Notes: generated by a model not told the origin, from the sequence alone. Counted from the stretch's first letter, positions 8,125-17,343 are shown. The stretch: DNA of 37,650 nt from an uncultured Flavobacteriales bacterium (GCA_913056215.1 CAJXMN010000019.1:1-37650), one strand, 5' to 3'. Made by a program: numbers and translations.

Positions 8125-8995
8125 AATCCGGTAAGGGGACAAAATCATCTTCATCACCGGGAACCTTATCAAAACGTTGGTGTTGCCAGTCTTCTCTTGC
8201 TTTTTCAATTGTAGCTTTGCTCAAGGAAACAAAATTCCAGTGGATGTAACGTTCTTCCGGGAAAGGAATGCCGCCAAATATATAGACCGTGGAACCTTTT
8301 TCAATGGTAAAAGAACACAGCGAACCCTGTTTGGCGACTAAGATTTGTTTCGGACCAAACGTATGTTCTCTTTTGTTGACATTGCCTTCTAGGATGTATA
8401 ACGCCGATTCACCATAAAGTTGATCACCAAGATTGATCTCCGTATCTTCTTTTGCTTTGATCTCAATAAAATAGAGGTCGCTGTGTACTGGTACGGGTGA
8501 TTTCTCCCCCAGCGCTTCTCCTGCGATCAGTTTGTAATCGACGGCATCTCCTGACCAGGCTGGAATATCCTTTGCTTCAGTATGCGAAAAGGTGGGTTCA
8601 CATTGTTCCAGTTCTTTGGGAAGCGCCACCCAAATCTGTAATCCGTGAACTTTCTTTTTTTGACCGCGTTGATGATCAGGTGTACGTTCGGAGTGAACGA
8701 TGCCTTTTCCTGCAGTCATCCAGTTGACTGCACCCGGTTTGATTTCCATTTCCGTCCCCAGACTATCGCGGTGAACAATATTTCCTTCGAAAAGGAACGT
8801 TAGTGTTGATAGTCCGATATGGGGATGCGGTGGTACATCGAGGTTTTCATTTTCACTCAGTTCCGCCGGACCCATGTGATCAATAAAAACAAAAGGTCCG
8901 ACATGTCTTTTTTTGCGAAAGGGAAGGAGTCGTCCAACTAAAAAGTCACCAATATCGGCGGGACGTTCTTCGATGATGAGGTCTATATTTGACAT
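8123..8995 (-). CDS. Pirin family protein
   Basis: Pirins are double-stranded beta-helix (cupin) proteins with one iron. Some are quercetin 2,3-dioxygenases and others act as regulators. The 290-residue protein has the four predicted metal ligands: His57 and His59 in PPHPHIG, and His101 and Glu103 in GIVHSER. The N-terminus (SNIDLIIEERPADIGDFLVG) and the second cupin half (SALYILEGNV near 205, then YIFGGIPFPEERYIHWNFV) fit bacterial pirins, and the length is normal. No signal peptide is present. Its C-terminus PGDEDDFVPLPD is typical, so the adjacent repeat array has not truncated it, although its stop codon overlaps the array by two bases. It is 129 bases from the Omp85-type gene upstream and probably has its own promoter. 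Confidence 0.93.
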   Translation of the reverse strand: MSNIDLIIEERPADIGDFLVGRLLPFRKKRHVGPFVFIDHMGPAELSENENLDVPPHPHIGLSTLTFLFEGNIVHRDSLGTEMEIKPGAVNWMTAGKGIVHSERTPDHQRGQKKKVHGLQIWVALPKELEQCEPTFSHTEAKDIPAWSGDAVDYKLIAGEALGEKSPVPVHSDLYFIEIKAKEDTEINLGDQLYGESALYILEGNVNKREHTFGPKQILVAKQGSLCSFTIEKGSTVYIFGGIPFPEERYIHWNFVSLSKATIEKAREDWQHQRFDKVPGDEDDFVPLPD

Positions 8996-9124
8996 TTGTG
9001 TTTTTACGGCAAGTTAGGAAACTTTTAAAAATAATGAAAAGGTTACCCCCGTGCAGGTAGGGAAGTATCGCGAAAGAACCCTACGCGGTGGCACATAATA
9101 AATCTTCTGCTAAGAAAATTTTAA

Positions 9125-10198
9125 TTAGAACGCCTCGGAAATGGTGAAATAAAAACCCGTTGTTTGATCGGAAGTGTAAGCGTAATCCAGGCGGACGTTT
9201 ATTTTTCTTTCGCGGTCGATCCGAAAACGAATTCCGCCTCCCAAAGCGGTGTTGGTGTTTTTAATCTGGAGTGATGCCAGCGATTCTGAAACCACTGCAT
9301 TTCCGGCAAAAGCAACAAATCCGAGTCGCCACCATACAGGCATTCTGTATTCTACCTGCCATCCCAGCATTTGTTTATCGCGATGATAACCTTCGTAATA
9401 ACCCCGCATCCGACTATTCCCACCGACCATGGAGAGATGGAAAAAAGGAACGTTTCCGCGCATAAATCGACCATATATATTGGTGGCGATGACGCGTTCT
9501 TTTTTCAGATCAAAGTAGCGAATGGCGTTGATCCAGGTGAGATCATACTGAAAATCACTGCCGATCGCTGGATCAAATCGCTCATAACTCGCCTGAATTT
9601 TATATCCGGTGGTGGGGTAAAAAATATGGTCGCGGGTGTCATACTTGAGAATAGCACCTAGTCCTGATATGCGGCCACCTTCTGTACCTGTGTAGGCATT
9701 TTGAATCAGTCGACCACCGGCTTCTTTTTCGGTGATCTCAAAGTCGTCAAAGGTGTACTTAATACCAGCATAAAATCCAGGAAACAATTGCCTGACTCCC
9801 TCGAATCGTATGCGGGGAAAGTTGAGGGAATATCGCTCTATTTGTTTCGGCTCTGTTCCGACGCCCCAGAAATCGTAGAAATAGCGGTAATAGCCGAGTT
9901 CTCCGGTAAAATTGTAGTTGTTTTCTTGCAACCAGAAATCATAATCGGCGTAGGACAGTATCTGCTTTTCCAAGGTATATGCACCTCCCAGGTTGACATC
10001 TGATGGCCGTAGCAGAGAATCCTGTTTGTTGAATTTAAACGTAAAAAATCCAGCTGCACCAAAAGCTAAACGGGTTTCTGGACTGTAGAATACGATGGGT
10101 AATCCAACAATACGCGGTTTATAAGCTGTCGAGTCTTCCTCCTGTCCCAGAAGTAAGCAGGGGGCGAGCAACAATATAATAAGTGCGTAAACTTTCAT
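9125..10198 (-). CDS. Omp85/BamA-type outer-membrane barrel without POTRA domains
   Basis: From the ATG at 10198 the protein has 357 residues, beginning with a signal peptide (MKVYALIILLLAPCLLLGQ). The start was chosen because an in-frame codon 60 bases upstream would overlap the xth gene and spoil the signal peptide. After about 25 residues the sequence becomes alternating aromatic beta-strands. The strand GGNSRMRGYYEG near residues 275-290 carries the arginine-glycine motif of the Omp85 barrel (lid-loop region), and the chain ends in phenylalanine as outer-membrane barrels do. There is no room for POTRA repeats, so it is a stand-alone surface-antigen barrel of the Bac_surface_Ag type rather than BamA. 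It is the last gene of a minus-strand run with FNR and xth, 46 bases after xth. Its cargo is unknown. Confidence 0.82.
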   Translation of the reverse strand: MKVYALIILLLAPCLLLGQEEDSTAYKPRIVGLPIVFYSPETRLAFGAAGFFTFKFNKQDSLLRPSDVNLGGAYTLEKQILSYADYDFWLQENNYNFTGELGYYRYFYDFWGVGTEPKQIERYSLNFPRIRFEGVRQLFPGFYAGIKYTFDDFEITEKEAGGRLIQNAYTGTEGGRISGLGAILKYDTRDHIFYPTTGYKIQASYERFDPAIGSDFQYDLTWINAIRYFDLKKERVIATNIYGRFMRGNVPFFHLSMVGGNSRMRGYYEGYHRDKQMLGWQVEYRMPVWWRLGFVAFAGNAVVSESLASLQIKNTNTALGGGIRFRIDRERKINVRLDYAYTSDQTTGFYFTISEAF

Positions 10199-10244
10199 CA
10201 GTCTATCAATTGCTTCTATATACGACGAAAGTAAAGAAAAAGCC

Positions 10245-11009
10245 TTACTTAATTTCAATGAGCACCGGACAGTGATCCGACCCCATGATATCGTTTAAGA
10301 TTTCTGATTTTTCAACGCGGTTTTTTAACGATTCACTCACCAAAAAGTAGTCGATCCTCCAGCCTACATTTCTTGAACGCGCCCCTCCGCGATAACTCCA
10401 CCACGAGTATTTGACTTCATCGGGATGTAGCATGCGAAAGGTATCTTCCAATCCAATACTGGTATAAGCATTCATGCCATCGATCTCTTTTTGCGTAAAG
10501 CCGGCGTGCTTGTCATAATTCGCTTTAGGACGAGCAAGGTCTATTTCGCGATGGGCAACATTGAAGTCGCCACCAACAATTACAGGTTTTTTCTTTTCAA
10601 GTTCCTTAATGTACTCAAGAAAAGCGTTGTCCCAGGTGGTTCTGTAGTCTAATCGTTTTAAGGCACTTCCTGCATTAGGAACATAAACCACTACAACAAA
10701 ATAGTCTTGGTATTCTGCGGCGATTACACGACCCTCGTCGTCGTGTTCTTCAACGCCAATATCATAAATGACATCAAGGGGTTCTTCTTTACTGAGAATG
10801 GCTGTTCCAGAATAACCTTTTTTAGTAGCGGAGTTGCTTACAATGTGATAGGAGGAGAACGGTTGCAGCGCTTCTTTCACTTGATCATCCTGTGCTTTCG
10901 TTTCTTGCAGACAAAGAATGTCAGGATTTAAGGATTCCATATCCTGTTCAAAATCTTTTTTCATGATGGCGCGAATGCCATTCACATTAAACGAAACGAT
11001 GCGTGTCAT
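10245..11009 (-). CDS. xth: Exodeoxyribonuclease III
   Basis: This 254-residue protein is an ExoIII-type AP endonuclease and 3'-5' exonuclease of base excision repair. The family motifs appear in order: FNVNGIRA near the N-terminus, LQETKA (metal-binding Glu) near residue 35, YVPNAG near 109, GGDFNVAH near 147, WRIDYFLVS near 217 and GSDHCPV (catalytic His) near 244. The length is normal and nothing is missing. It lies 12 bases downstream of the ferredoxin-NADP reductase gene and probably shares its transcript. Bacteroidota commonly carry this single-domain form. Whether exonuclease or AP activity dominates cannot be read from sequence. Confidence 0.95.
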   Translation of the reverse strand: MTRIVSFNVNGIRAIMKKDFEQDMESLNPDILCLQETKAQDDQVKEALQPFSSYHIVSNSATKKGYSGTAILSKEEPLDVIYDIGVEEHDDEGRVIAAEYQDYFVVVVYVPNAGSALKRLDYRTTWDNAFLEYIKELEKKKPVIVGGDFNVAHREIDLARPKANYDKHAGFTQKEIDGMNAYTSIGLEDTFRMLHPDEVKYSWWSYRGGARSRNVGWRIDYFLVSESLKNRVEKSEILNDIMGSDHCPVLIEIK

Positions 11010-11021
11010 ATCATTGTGTTT

Positions 11022-12032
11022 TTAGAATCCTTGAACTCCGTTTACCGTAGTATATTTCAATACGTTCTTTTTGTCGGGATGAATGCGGGCAAATGCCGAT
11101 TGAACTGCAATCGTACCTTCGTGGAAACCACACAAGATAAGCTTCAATTTACCTTCATACGTATTTACATCGCCAATGGCATAAATCCCTGGAATATTCG
11201 TAGAGTAATCTGTTGTATCTACTTTGATGGCATTTTTCTCAATATCGAGTCCCCAGTCGGCAATGGGCCCCAGAGAAGGCTTTAAACCAAATAATGGAAT
11301 AAAATGATCGGTTTCTTGTTGGAATTCCCCCTCTTTTTTGTGCTTGATCGTCACATTTTCTACTTGATCCTGACCATCAATACCTACGACTTCTGCTTCA
11401 GTAATCAAGTTGATTTTACCTTTTTCAGCCAAGTCCATTACTTGTTGAACGGAATCCAGGTGTCCGCGGAAAGAGCTTCTGCGGTGCACCAAAGAAACTT
11501 CGGATGCTATATCTTTCTTTGTTAAGTAAATTGCCCAGTCCAATGCAGAATCCCCACCGCCAGCAATCACACATTTTTTACCGAGGTATTTCTCGGGGTC
11601 TTTTATGATGTATTCTACACCTCTATCTTCGTAGTTCGCTAATCCTTCAATTGGCGGTTTGCGCGGTTCGAATACTCCAAGTCCTCCAGCGATCATAACT
11701 ACAGGAGCTTCATGTTCCGTTCCTTTTTCTGTCGTCACAATGAATTTGTCTTCAGCGACTTTATCAATTTTTACCGCAGCTTCACCAAGTGTAAAACCAG
11801 GCTTGAATGGTTCAGCTTGCTCCATTAAATTGTCAACGAGTTCACCAGCCAATATTGACGGGTATGCTGGAATATCGTATATCGGCTTTTTAGGATAAAT
11901 CTCTGAACATTGGCCTCCTGGCTGCGGAAGGGAATCAATCAGGTGGCACTTTAATTTCAAAAGCCCTGCTTCAAAGATGGTGAAGAGTCCAACGGGGCCA
12001 GCACCAATGATAATAATGTCTGTTTTAATCAT
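11022..12032 (-). CDS. Ferredoxin/flavodoxin-NADP reductase, thioredoxin-reductase-like type
   Basis: The 336-residue flavoprotein has an FAD-binding GAGPVG at residues 10-15, PGGQCSEIYPKKPIYDIP near 38-55, an NADPH-binding Rossmann motif IAGGGDSALDWA near 157-168 followed by VHRRSSFRGH, and a C-terminal FAD contact AIGDVNTYEGKLKLIL near 290-305. It is built like thioredoxin reductase but lacks the redox CxxC between the FAD and NADPH halves, which marks the YumC/FNR2-type ferredoxin-NADP reductases. It would pass electrons between NADPH and ferredoxin or flavodoxin in the cytoplasm. It heads the run FNR, xth, Omp85-type barrel, with a candidate promoter 30 bases upstream. Family confidence is high; the physiological partner is inferred. 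Confidence 0.9.
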   Translation of the reverse strand: MIKTDIIIIGAGPVGLFTIFEAGLLKLKCHLIDSLPQPGGQCSEIYPKKPIYDIPAYPSILAGELVDNLMEQAEPFKPGFTLGEAAVKIDKVAEDKFIVTTEKGTEHEAPVVMIAGGLGVFEPRKPPIEGLANYEDRGVEYIIKDPEKYLGKKCVIAGGGDSALDWAIYLTKKDIASEVSLVHRRSSFRGHLDSVQQVMDLAEKGKINLITEAEVVGIDGQDQVENVTIKHKKEGEFQQETDHFIPLFGLKPSLGPIADWGLDIEKNAIKVDTTDYSTNIPGIYAIGDVNTYEGKLKLILCGFHEGTIAVQSAFARIHPDKKNVLKYTTVNGVQGF

Positions 12033-12061
12033 AACGTTTTTCTAAAAGTCGTATTGAGCAA

Positions 12062-12088
12062 CAAAATTAAATATTCTTGAACTAACAA
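12062..12088 (-). promoter_or_regulatory. Candidate promoter of the FNR-xth-barrel run
   Basis: Read on the minus strand, TTG (12088-12086) is followed after 16 bases by TAATTTTG (12069-12062), an exact TAnnTTTG box. The start codon follows 29 bases further on. The spacing is a little short for a Bacteroidota promoter, so confidence is moderate. Confidence 0.38.
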
Positions 12089-12143
12089 GTATTGAATAAA
12101 AATGTTTTCTATAAATAAAGGTAAACAATCGTTTTACAATGAA

Positions 12144-12851
12144 TCATTCAAGTATCGCTTGCATTACTTCCAGTGACTTAGGAGGTTTAAAACCTTCAAT
12201 ATGCCAGCGGTAATAGCTAATTAAGTGCCCGATAATGCGCATGCGGTGAGTCTTATGGATATGATATGCCAGGAAATTGGTTTTGTCGGAGTGCAGTAGG
12301 CGACTCAGTTCAAGGACAGCTTCGCCTTGCTCAAAAGCGTGTCCTTCGGGTGTTTGATTGGAAATGATTCCCGCCTGTAAATCAAATATGTGTCCTTCGG
12401 GGTCGTGACACTGCAAACCAAAACCCGTTTTTTCAGCCATTTTTAAAAGAAACCAAATGGGATAATTAGTAATAATTTCGGAATCGTCGATCCATTGTAT
12501 CTCTTGTGCTAAAAAGTTATACATGCGCTGATCGCGATCACTGGAACGCAATGTTTGTTCAATCACTTCAGTCATAAAAAAGGCCAAACCACTTTTAATG
12601 GGGTCGTAGGGTACAGTTTGCGGGATAAAATCTGCAGCAATGGAAGTGATTTTCCCCAAATTACTCTCTGGGCGACGATATACCACGAGCTCCATAATAG
12701 ATAACGGCTGGAGCATGTTACCCTTCTTTTTTTTGCCACCTTGGAAAAGGTAGGTTTGAAAGCCATGTTCTAATGTGAAAAAGTGTAGAATAAGACTTGT
12801 TTCACTGTAGTTGATTTTTTTGAGCAGAATCCCGTGATTGATTGATTTCAT
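12144..12851 (-). CDS. recO: DNA repair protein RecO
   Basis: RecO works with RecR and RecF to load RecA on SSB-coated gaps. The 235-residue protein starts with the OB-fold segment GILLKKINYSETSLILHFFT and QTYLFQGGKKKKGNMLQPL, typical of RecO, and continues with the helical domain (SGLAFFMTEVIEQTL, NYPIWFLLKMAEKTGF). The C-terminal zinc-binding cysteines seen in some RecO proteins are absent, which is common in this phylum. It begins 19 bases after the porZ-like gene on the same strand, so the two are probably cotranscribed. There is nothing unusual in length or composition. Confidence 0.92.
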   Translation of the reverse strand: MKSINHGILLKKINYSETSLILHFFTLEHGFQTYLFQGGKKKKGNMLQPLSIMELVVYRRPESNLGKITSIAADFIPQTVPYDPIKSGLAFFMTEVIEQTLRSSDRDQRMYNFLAQEIQWIDDSEIITNYPIWFLLKMAEKTGFGLQCHDPEGHIFDLQAGIISNQTPEGHAFEQGEAVLELSRLLHSDKTNFLAYHIHKTHRMRIIGHLISYYRWHIEGFKPPKSLEVMQAILE

Positions 12852-12870
12852 GTTTTCCTATTCATGACGA

Positions 12871-15192
12871 TTAATTGATGAATACAACTTTACCTACTTT
12901 TCGACCCTTCGTTTCGGGGTCATCGACACTTGTCCAAATCAAATAGACGCCCGAAGATGCTCTTTTCCCTTGTAAGGTTTGACCGTTCCAGGTAGCAGTA
13001 CCTCCATTAGATGTCGTTTGATAAACGAGATTTCCTGCTACATCGGTCACCTTAACTGATGAATTAAAAGCAATACCTTGAATGGTGATCGGACCAAAAT
13101 AATCGGGTCTAACGGGATTGGGGAAGACCTTTACATTGCTGTACGAAAGATCACCCTGGGAAGCATCAGAGCGGTAGGAAATCATCCCTTCGTTCGTTAC
13201 AAAATAAACTTCGCCCGTGTTATGATCTATAGCCAGATCGAGTACATTATTATTCAGCAGCGGACTGTTATCACTTGTAAAGTTTCGTATTACTGACAAG
13301 CCATCTTCTGAGAGCAAAAATACACCTGAGCTGGCCGTTGCGATCCATTTTCGATTTGCTCCGTCAACGGCGATGTCCGTGATATGTGTTGTTCCTAGAA
13401 CGATTTCGAAATTTTCACCGAATTCGATCAGTAGTTTTTGAAAATTGTATTCACCTGGACTTGCTTCGAAAACGTTGCTGGAATTGTAGAGTACGCGCAT
13501 GCCTTCTGGTGTACCCACCCAGATGTTGTTACTAAAATCAACAGCAATAGCTTCTACCGTAGATGTAGGCAATGCACCGTTGTTTTCGCTCGTAGTGAAT
13601 AATTGATATTGATCATCCGAGGCGTCATCGAGGTTCTCGCCATGATCAAATGCCACGACGCCCGCACTTTCAACCCCCATCCATTTGACATTGTTATTGT
13701 CAATAGCAATCCTTCTGGTCAGTTTTGATTTGACTGCGCTACCTAAATCAAACGAATACCAGGAGCCGTCTGCAGCTTTTACTTTGAGTGGTTGATCCGC
13801 ATAGGCATTCGCTATCCAGAGGTTTTCATCTTCATCGTAGTTGAGATCTGATACATATCCCCAGTTGGTTCCTGATGTATCTCCCTCCAACAAAGAATTG
13901 GTGTAGGCAAAGGTGTCTACAATCTGGTCGTTTTCTAATTCGATTAAAGGGATTTTCGAAAACGTTCCGAACGCAACTTCTTCGGTATTGGATGGATTGA
14001 TTGCGACGGAAATATAATCCCATATATCTTGATTTTGGATGATTGGTTGATTGGATTGCATGACGGAGGTCCATTCGCCATCTTCCAGCATTGAGCCACC
14101 ACGCCGACTAAAAGAAGGAGCAGTTCCATTCAAACCACCACCTGCAACAGCCAGTTTTCCTTTCTCCCATTTAGCTCGATAAGCATCATTGTACCGGGGA
14201 CCTTCGAAAGTGATCTGTTCACTATTAAAGGCATTGGCTGCTTTTACTAGTCCTGAACGGGCATCAGCCAGATAGAAGAAACCGTCGTGGTAGAGCGCAT
14301 TTTGTGGTTCAGGAAAGGCACCGTGACTATATTGATAGATGTTGATCAATTCTGTAAAATTTTTATCGTAGGTCATTATTCCACCAGCTATGTTAACGAT
14401 CAGCTCATCTTCCTTGATATTTAACCCGAGTAGTTCAACTTCTGTTTTGACTATAGTGGGATTGCCGTCGTCGTAACGGTACAGTGTGTCTGAATTGTAA
14501 ATATCGCTGTCGTAGCTGACATATAGTTCTCCATGGACACTGGTCAGAGCGTTGTAACTGCCCGCATTGGAATAATCTGGGAAGCTGTTGGTTGTTTGCC
14601 ACTGAGCAGGATCTGCAAGGAAATTATTGTTGACTTTACCGACGCGCAAAGCCCCGGCAGACAATGCATAAATACTGTCGTTGTGAATAGTGATATCTAA
14701 CATGACCTCACTGATTGAAGAGGGGTTGTAAGTATCTCGAACCTCTCGTTTGCTGAGGTTGATAACGACAATTCCAACACCAGTTGCCAGATAAGCATTC
14801 CCTTCGTGACAATATATATTATTAATTCTCTTTTCTCCACTTATGGATGACTGTAAAATAGCGGGTAAATTAAATACCGCCTCGTCGCGGATGAGGTCTA
14901 AATTACCGTTGTCGTATCCAATGATCAATTGATCAGTTGCTTTGTCATAGGCCATAGCAGTTGGAGAAACATCAGATAGATAATTGGCAGCTGTCCAGAT
15001 TGATTGCTCTCCCGCCGACAAATCATATTCGAGTAGTCCTCTGCTCAGGATAGCATAAACGGCATTATTTCCCTGAGCAACATCAATTGCTTGATAAGGA
15101 GAAATATGCATCTTCCATTGCTCCATTCCAACTTGTGCATGCGAATAAGCCGTTAGCACACTCATCAAAATTACAGTCCAAAAACTTTTCAT
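12871..15192 (-). CDS. porZ: PorZ-like type IX secretion propeller protein
   Basis: From the ATG at 15192 the protein has 773 residues and a clear signal peptide (MKSFWTVILMSVLTAYSHAQ). The N-terminal propeller opens WKMHISPYQAIDVAQG and includes LIIGYDNGNLDLI and YLATGVGIVVINLSKREVRD, the layout of PorZ in the type IX system. Further two-component-regulator-type propeller blades follow (WIANAY, IWVGTPEGMRVL, KWIATASSGVFLL). The last 85 or so residues are a sorting-type domain (VKVFPNPVRPD ... ASSGVYLIW). PorZ belongs to the cell-surface attachment complex that handles A-LPS in Porphyromonas. The start at 15192 is preferred over an upstream one at 15219 because a candidate promoter overlaps the latter. 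It is followed by recO. A generic secreted propeller protein is the alternative. Confidence 0.78.
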   Translation of the reverse strand: MKSFWTVILMSVLTAYSHAQVGMEQWKMHISPYQAIDVAQGNNAVYAILSRGLLEYDLSAGEQSIWTAANYLSDVSPTAMAYDKATDQLIIGYDNGNLDLIRDEAVFNLPAILQSSISGEKRINNIYCHEGNAYLATGVGIVVINLSKREVRDTYNPSSISEVMLDITIHNDSIYALSAGALRVGKVNNNFLADPAQWQTTNSFPDYSNAGSYNALTSVHGELYVSYDSDIYNSDTLYRYDDGNPTIVKTEVELLGLNIKEDELIVNIAGGIMTYDKNFTELINIYQYSHGAFPEPQNALYHDGFFYLADARSGLVKAANAFNSEQITFEGPRYNDAYRAKWEKGKLAVAGGGLNGTAPSFSRRGGSMLEDGEWTSVMQSNQPIIQNQDIWDYISVAINPSNTEEVAFGTFSKIPLIELENDQIVDTFAYTNSLLEGDTSGTNWGYVSDLNYDEDENLWIANAYADQPLKVKAADGSWYSFDLGSAVKSKLTRRIAIDNNNVKWMGVESAGVVAFDHGENLDDASDDQYQLFTTSENNGALPTSTVEAIAVDFSNNIWVGTPEGMRVLYNSSNVFEASPGEYNFQKLLIEFGENFEIVLGTTHITDIAVDGANRKWIATASSGVFLLSEDGLSVIRNFTSDNSPLLNNNVLDLAIDHNTGEVYFVTNEGMISYRSDASQGDLSYSNVKVFPNPVRPDYFGPITIQGIAFNSSVKVTDVAGNLVYQTTSNGGTATWNGQTLQGKRASSGVYLIWTSVDDPETKGRKVGKVVFIN

Positions 15193-15216
15193 AGTGAAAT
15201 TGTAACGCATGAACGT

Positions 15217-15247
15217 CAAAAATATTTCAAATTTGATTGTGAAACAA
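15217..15247 (-). promoter_or_regulatory. Candidate promoter of porZ-recO
   Basis: On the minus strand TTG (15247-15245) is followed after exactly 20 bases by TATTTTTG (15224-15217), matching the Bacteroidota TTG-N19/20-TAnnTTTG pattern. Transcription would start near 15210, about 18 bases before the ATG at 15192. This also argues against the in-frame start at 15219. Confidence 0.52.
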
Positions 15248-15398
15248 TAGCGAGCACAATTCTTTTTAAAGGAGTTGTGGAAAAGATAAAGGTTCTTATT
15301 AAAAAGGAAGTGGAGTGCGTACTTTCTTCAAGTGAAGAATTTCAGGTTTCTTCAATATTATTTATTTCCTTCTCCCTTTATTTCGTTAAATTTATACC

Positions 15399-16667
15399 AT
15401 GAAGTTTACAGAAATAGGATTGAATGATCAATTGCTTGAGGCAATTGGTTATATGGGATTTGAAAACGCTACCCCCATACAGGAGCAAGCGATTCCTCCC
15501 ATCATGAAAGGTAAAGATATAATTGGATGTGCTCAGACTGGAACTGGGAAAACGGCGGCCTTTGTACTCCCCATTTTACACAAGCTGACCAATCGGGAAG
15601 AAAGCACTGTTAATACCTTGATCATTGTACCTACGCGTGAGTTAGCGGTTCAAATTGAACAACAAATTCAAGGGCTTTCCTATTTTATTTCTGTGAGTTC
15701 GAAAGCCATCTATGGAGGTGGGGATGGTAAGGATTGGCAGGCAGATAAAGATGCACTAAAGTCGGGAACGGATATTATTGTGGCCACTCCGGGAAAACTA
15801 CTTTCTCACATGAAAATGGGGTATGCCGACTTTTCAAGTTTAGAACACTTGATACTCGATGAGGCGGATCGCATGCTGGATATGGGTTTTATTGATGACC
15901 TGACCATGATTTTCAAAAAGCTACCAGAAAAACGACAAAACTTGATGTTCAGTGCGACAATGGCTGCGGCTATAAGAAAGTTAGCGAGAACCCTTCTCCA
16001 GGATCCTGTAGAGATTAATTTGGCATTATCAAAACCAGCAGAGGGGGTTAAACAGTCTGTATTTCTCACATTTGATGAACAGAAAAACCCATTGCTGAAA
16101 TATATTTTAGAGAAACGTAAAGATTATAAACGTATCATTTTATTTACCTCAACGAAGGATAAAGTGAATGAAATTGCTCGTTACCTCAGTAAAAATGGGT
16201 TGACAGCACAAGGTATTTCTTCCAACCTCGATCAAAAAGAGCGCGAAGAAGTCTTGCGTGGATTTAGATCAGGTAGAATTCGTTTACTCGTTGCGACAGA
16301 TGTTATGAGTAGAGGAATAGACATTAAAGAGATCAATATGGTGATCAACTACGATTGCCCATCAGATGCAGAGGATTATGTTCATCGTGTTGGAAGAACG
16401 GCTCGTGCTAATGAAAAAGGAGAAGCCGTCACACTGGTTAATCCAAAAGACATGGCTCGACTCAGTAAAATTCAGGATTTGATTGGCTCTGAGATTCCGC
16501 AGCGTCAACTTCCCGAAGCATTAGGAGAAGGACCAAAATGGGTGGATAAGAAGCCTGGCAAGGGTGGACGCAATTTTAAAGGTAAAGGAAAGCCGCGCCA
16601 TCATAAGAAAAAGCACCACCATAAAGGAAAAGGGGGACACAAAAAACAAAATGCAAAAAAGGATTAA
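15399..16667 (+). CDS. DEAD-box ATP-dependent RNA helicase (RhlE-like)
   Basis: This is a 422-residue RNA helicase. The Q motif (FENATPIQEQ), Walker A AQTGTGKT at 45-52, PTREL at 78-82, DEAD at 154-157, SAT at 185-187, and the second RecA domain with HRVGRTAR are all intact. After about residue 370 the chain becomes a lysine-, glycine- and histidine-rich tail (RHHKKKHHHKGKGGHKK), a basic RNA-binding tail like those of the RhlE/CsdA group. It would unwind RNA during ribosome assembly or mRNA decay. The 5' region is divergent from porZ, and a 7-base inverted repeat, TTCTTCA/TGAAGAA at 15324-15339, lies about 60 bases before the start. A small lipoprotein gene follows after 10 bases. Confidence 0.94.
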   Translation: MKFTEIGLNDQLLEAIGYMGFENATPIQEQAIPPIMKGKDIIGCAQTGTGKTAAFVLPILHKLTNREESTVNTLIIVPTRELAVQIEQQIQGLSYFISVSSKAIYGGGDGKDWQADKDALKSGTDIIVATPGKLLSHMKMGYADFSSLEHLILDEADRMLDMGFIDDLTMIFKKLPEKRQNLMFSATMAAAIRKLARTLLQDPVEINLALSKPAEGVKQSVFLTFDEQKNPLLKYILEKRKDYKRIILFTSTKDKVNEIARYLSKNGLTAQGISSNLDQKEREEVLRGFRSGRIRLLVATDVMSRGIDIKEINMVINYDCPSDAEDYVHRVGRTARANEKGEAVTLVNPKDMARLSKIQDLIGSEIPQRQLPEALGEGPKWVDKKPGKGGRNFKGKGKPRHHKKKHHHKGKGGHKKQNAKKD

Positions 16668-16677
16668 TTATTCTAAA

Positions 16678-17313
16678 ATGAAAAGACTTATTTTTTTGGT
16701 GGCAATCGCTGTTTTTTGCGCCTGCGATAATGAAGGAGAAAAAGAGAAGGAGCAGGAAGTGATGACTACTGATCAGCTGCCCGAAGGAGAATGGAATGGT
16801 GAATATGTAGAAGTAAAAGATACCGTTGCCGAAAAGAAAAAACCGAAAAAGAAAAGTAAAGGGTCAGCATATTTCAGTATGGGTATGGTAGAAGTAGAAG
16901 CCGATACCATGCATTTTTCGATTGACCTCTTTGATCAGAAAAAGAATTACGTCACTATTTCAGAGAATAGCTTGATGATGCGCATCAAAAGTGCACAACG
17001 CGATTTCTTAGTGATTCAACTCAAAAAGTCAAACATAGTTGGCAATTATGCAGGAACGTATCCGATTGATCGGGATGGCAAAAAAATGCCATCAAGTGCC
17101 ATTGACTTTAATCGACTCGCTTCAAAAAATCAGCTGCAACTAACGATGGTGAGTGGTTCGACTGAATTGGAAAGCTTTTCACCGCGATTGGGAAAAGCCG
17201 TACTTCAGGCGAAAGGTACGTTTGAGGATGCCAGTGGAAATACATTTCCCGGTTCGGTTAATGTGGACATGCGCTTTGAATCAGTTGTGAGTTCCTATAA
17301 TCCGAATAGTTAA
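16678..17313 (+). CDS. Acidic-tethered lipoprotein of unknown function
   Basis: I do not recognise the family. From the ATG at 16678 the 211-residue product begins with a lipoprotein signal (MKRLIFLVAIAVFCAC), with the lipidated cysteine at residue 16. Upstream in-frame starts inside the helicase gene would bury that signal. The residues after the cysteine are acidic (DNEGEKEKEQE), which in Bacteroidota is compatible with a surface export signal. A lysine-rich linker (KKKPKKKSKGS, about 57-67) leads to a compact domain of roughly 140 residues rich in beta-strand patterns (YFSMGMVEVEADTMHFSIDL). It follows the helicase stop by 10 bases, which suggests cotranscription with an unrelated gene. 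The gene converges with the DUF2141 gene. Confidence 0.7.
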   Translation: MKRLIFLVAIAVFCACDNEGEKEKEQEVMTTDQLPEGEWNGEYVEVKDTVAEKKKPKKKSKGSAYFSMGMVEVEADTMHFSIDLFDQKKNYVTISENSLMMRIKSAQRDFLVIQLKKSNIVGNYAGTYPIDRDGKKMPSSAIDFNRLASKNQLQLTMVSGSTELESFSPRLGKAVLQAKGTFEDASGNTFPGSVNVDMRFESVVSSYNPNS

Positions 17314-17343
17314 CACGTTTAAATCAGCTCAGCTGATGACAAC

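Noticed and set aside
17323-17337. Palindrome ATCAGCT-C-AGCTGAT between the convergent lipoprotein and DUF2141 genes
   Set aside because: The one-base loop cannot form a normal hairpin and no T-run follows; it is too short to call an operator without conservation data.
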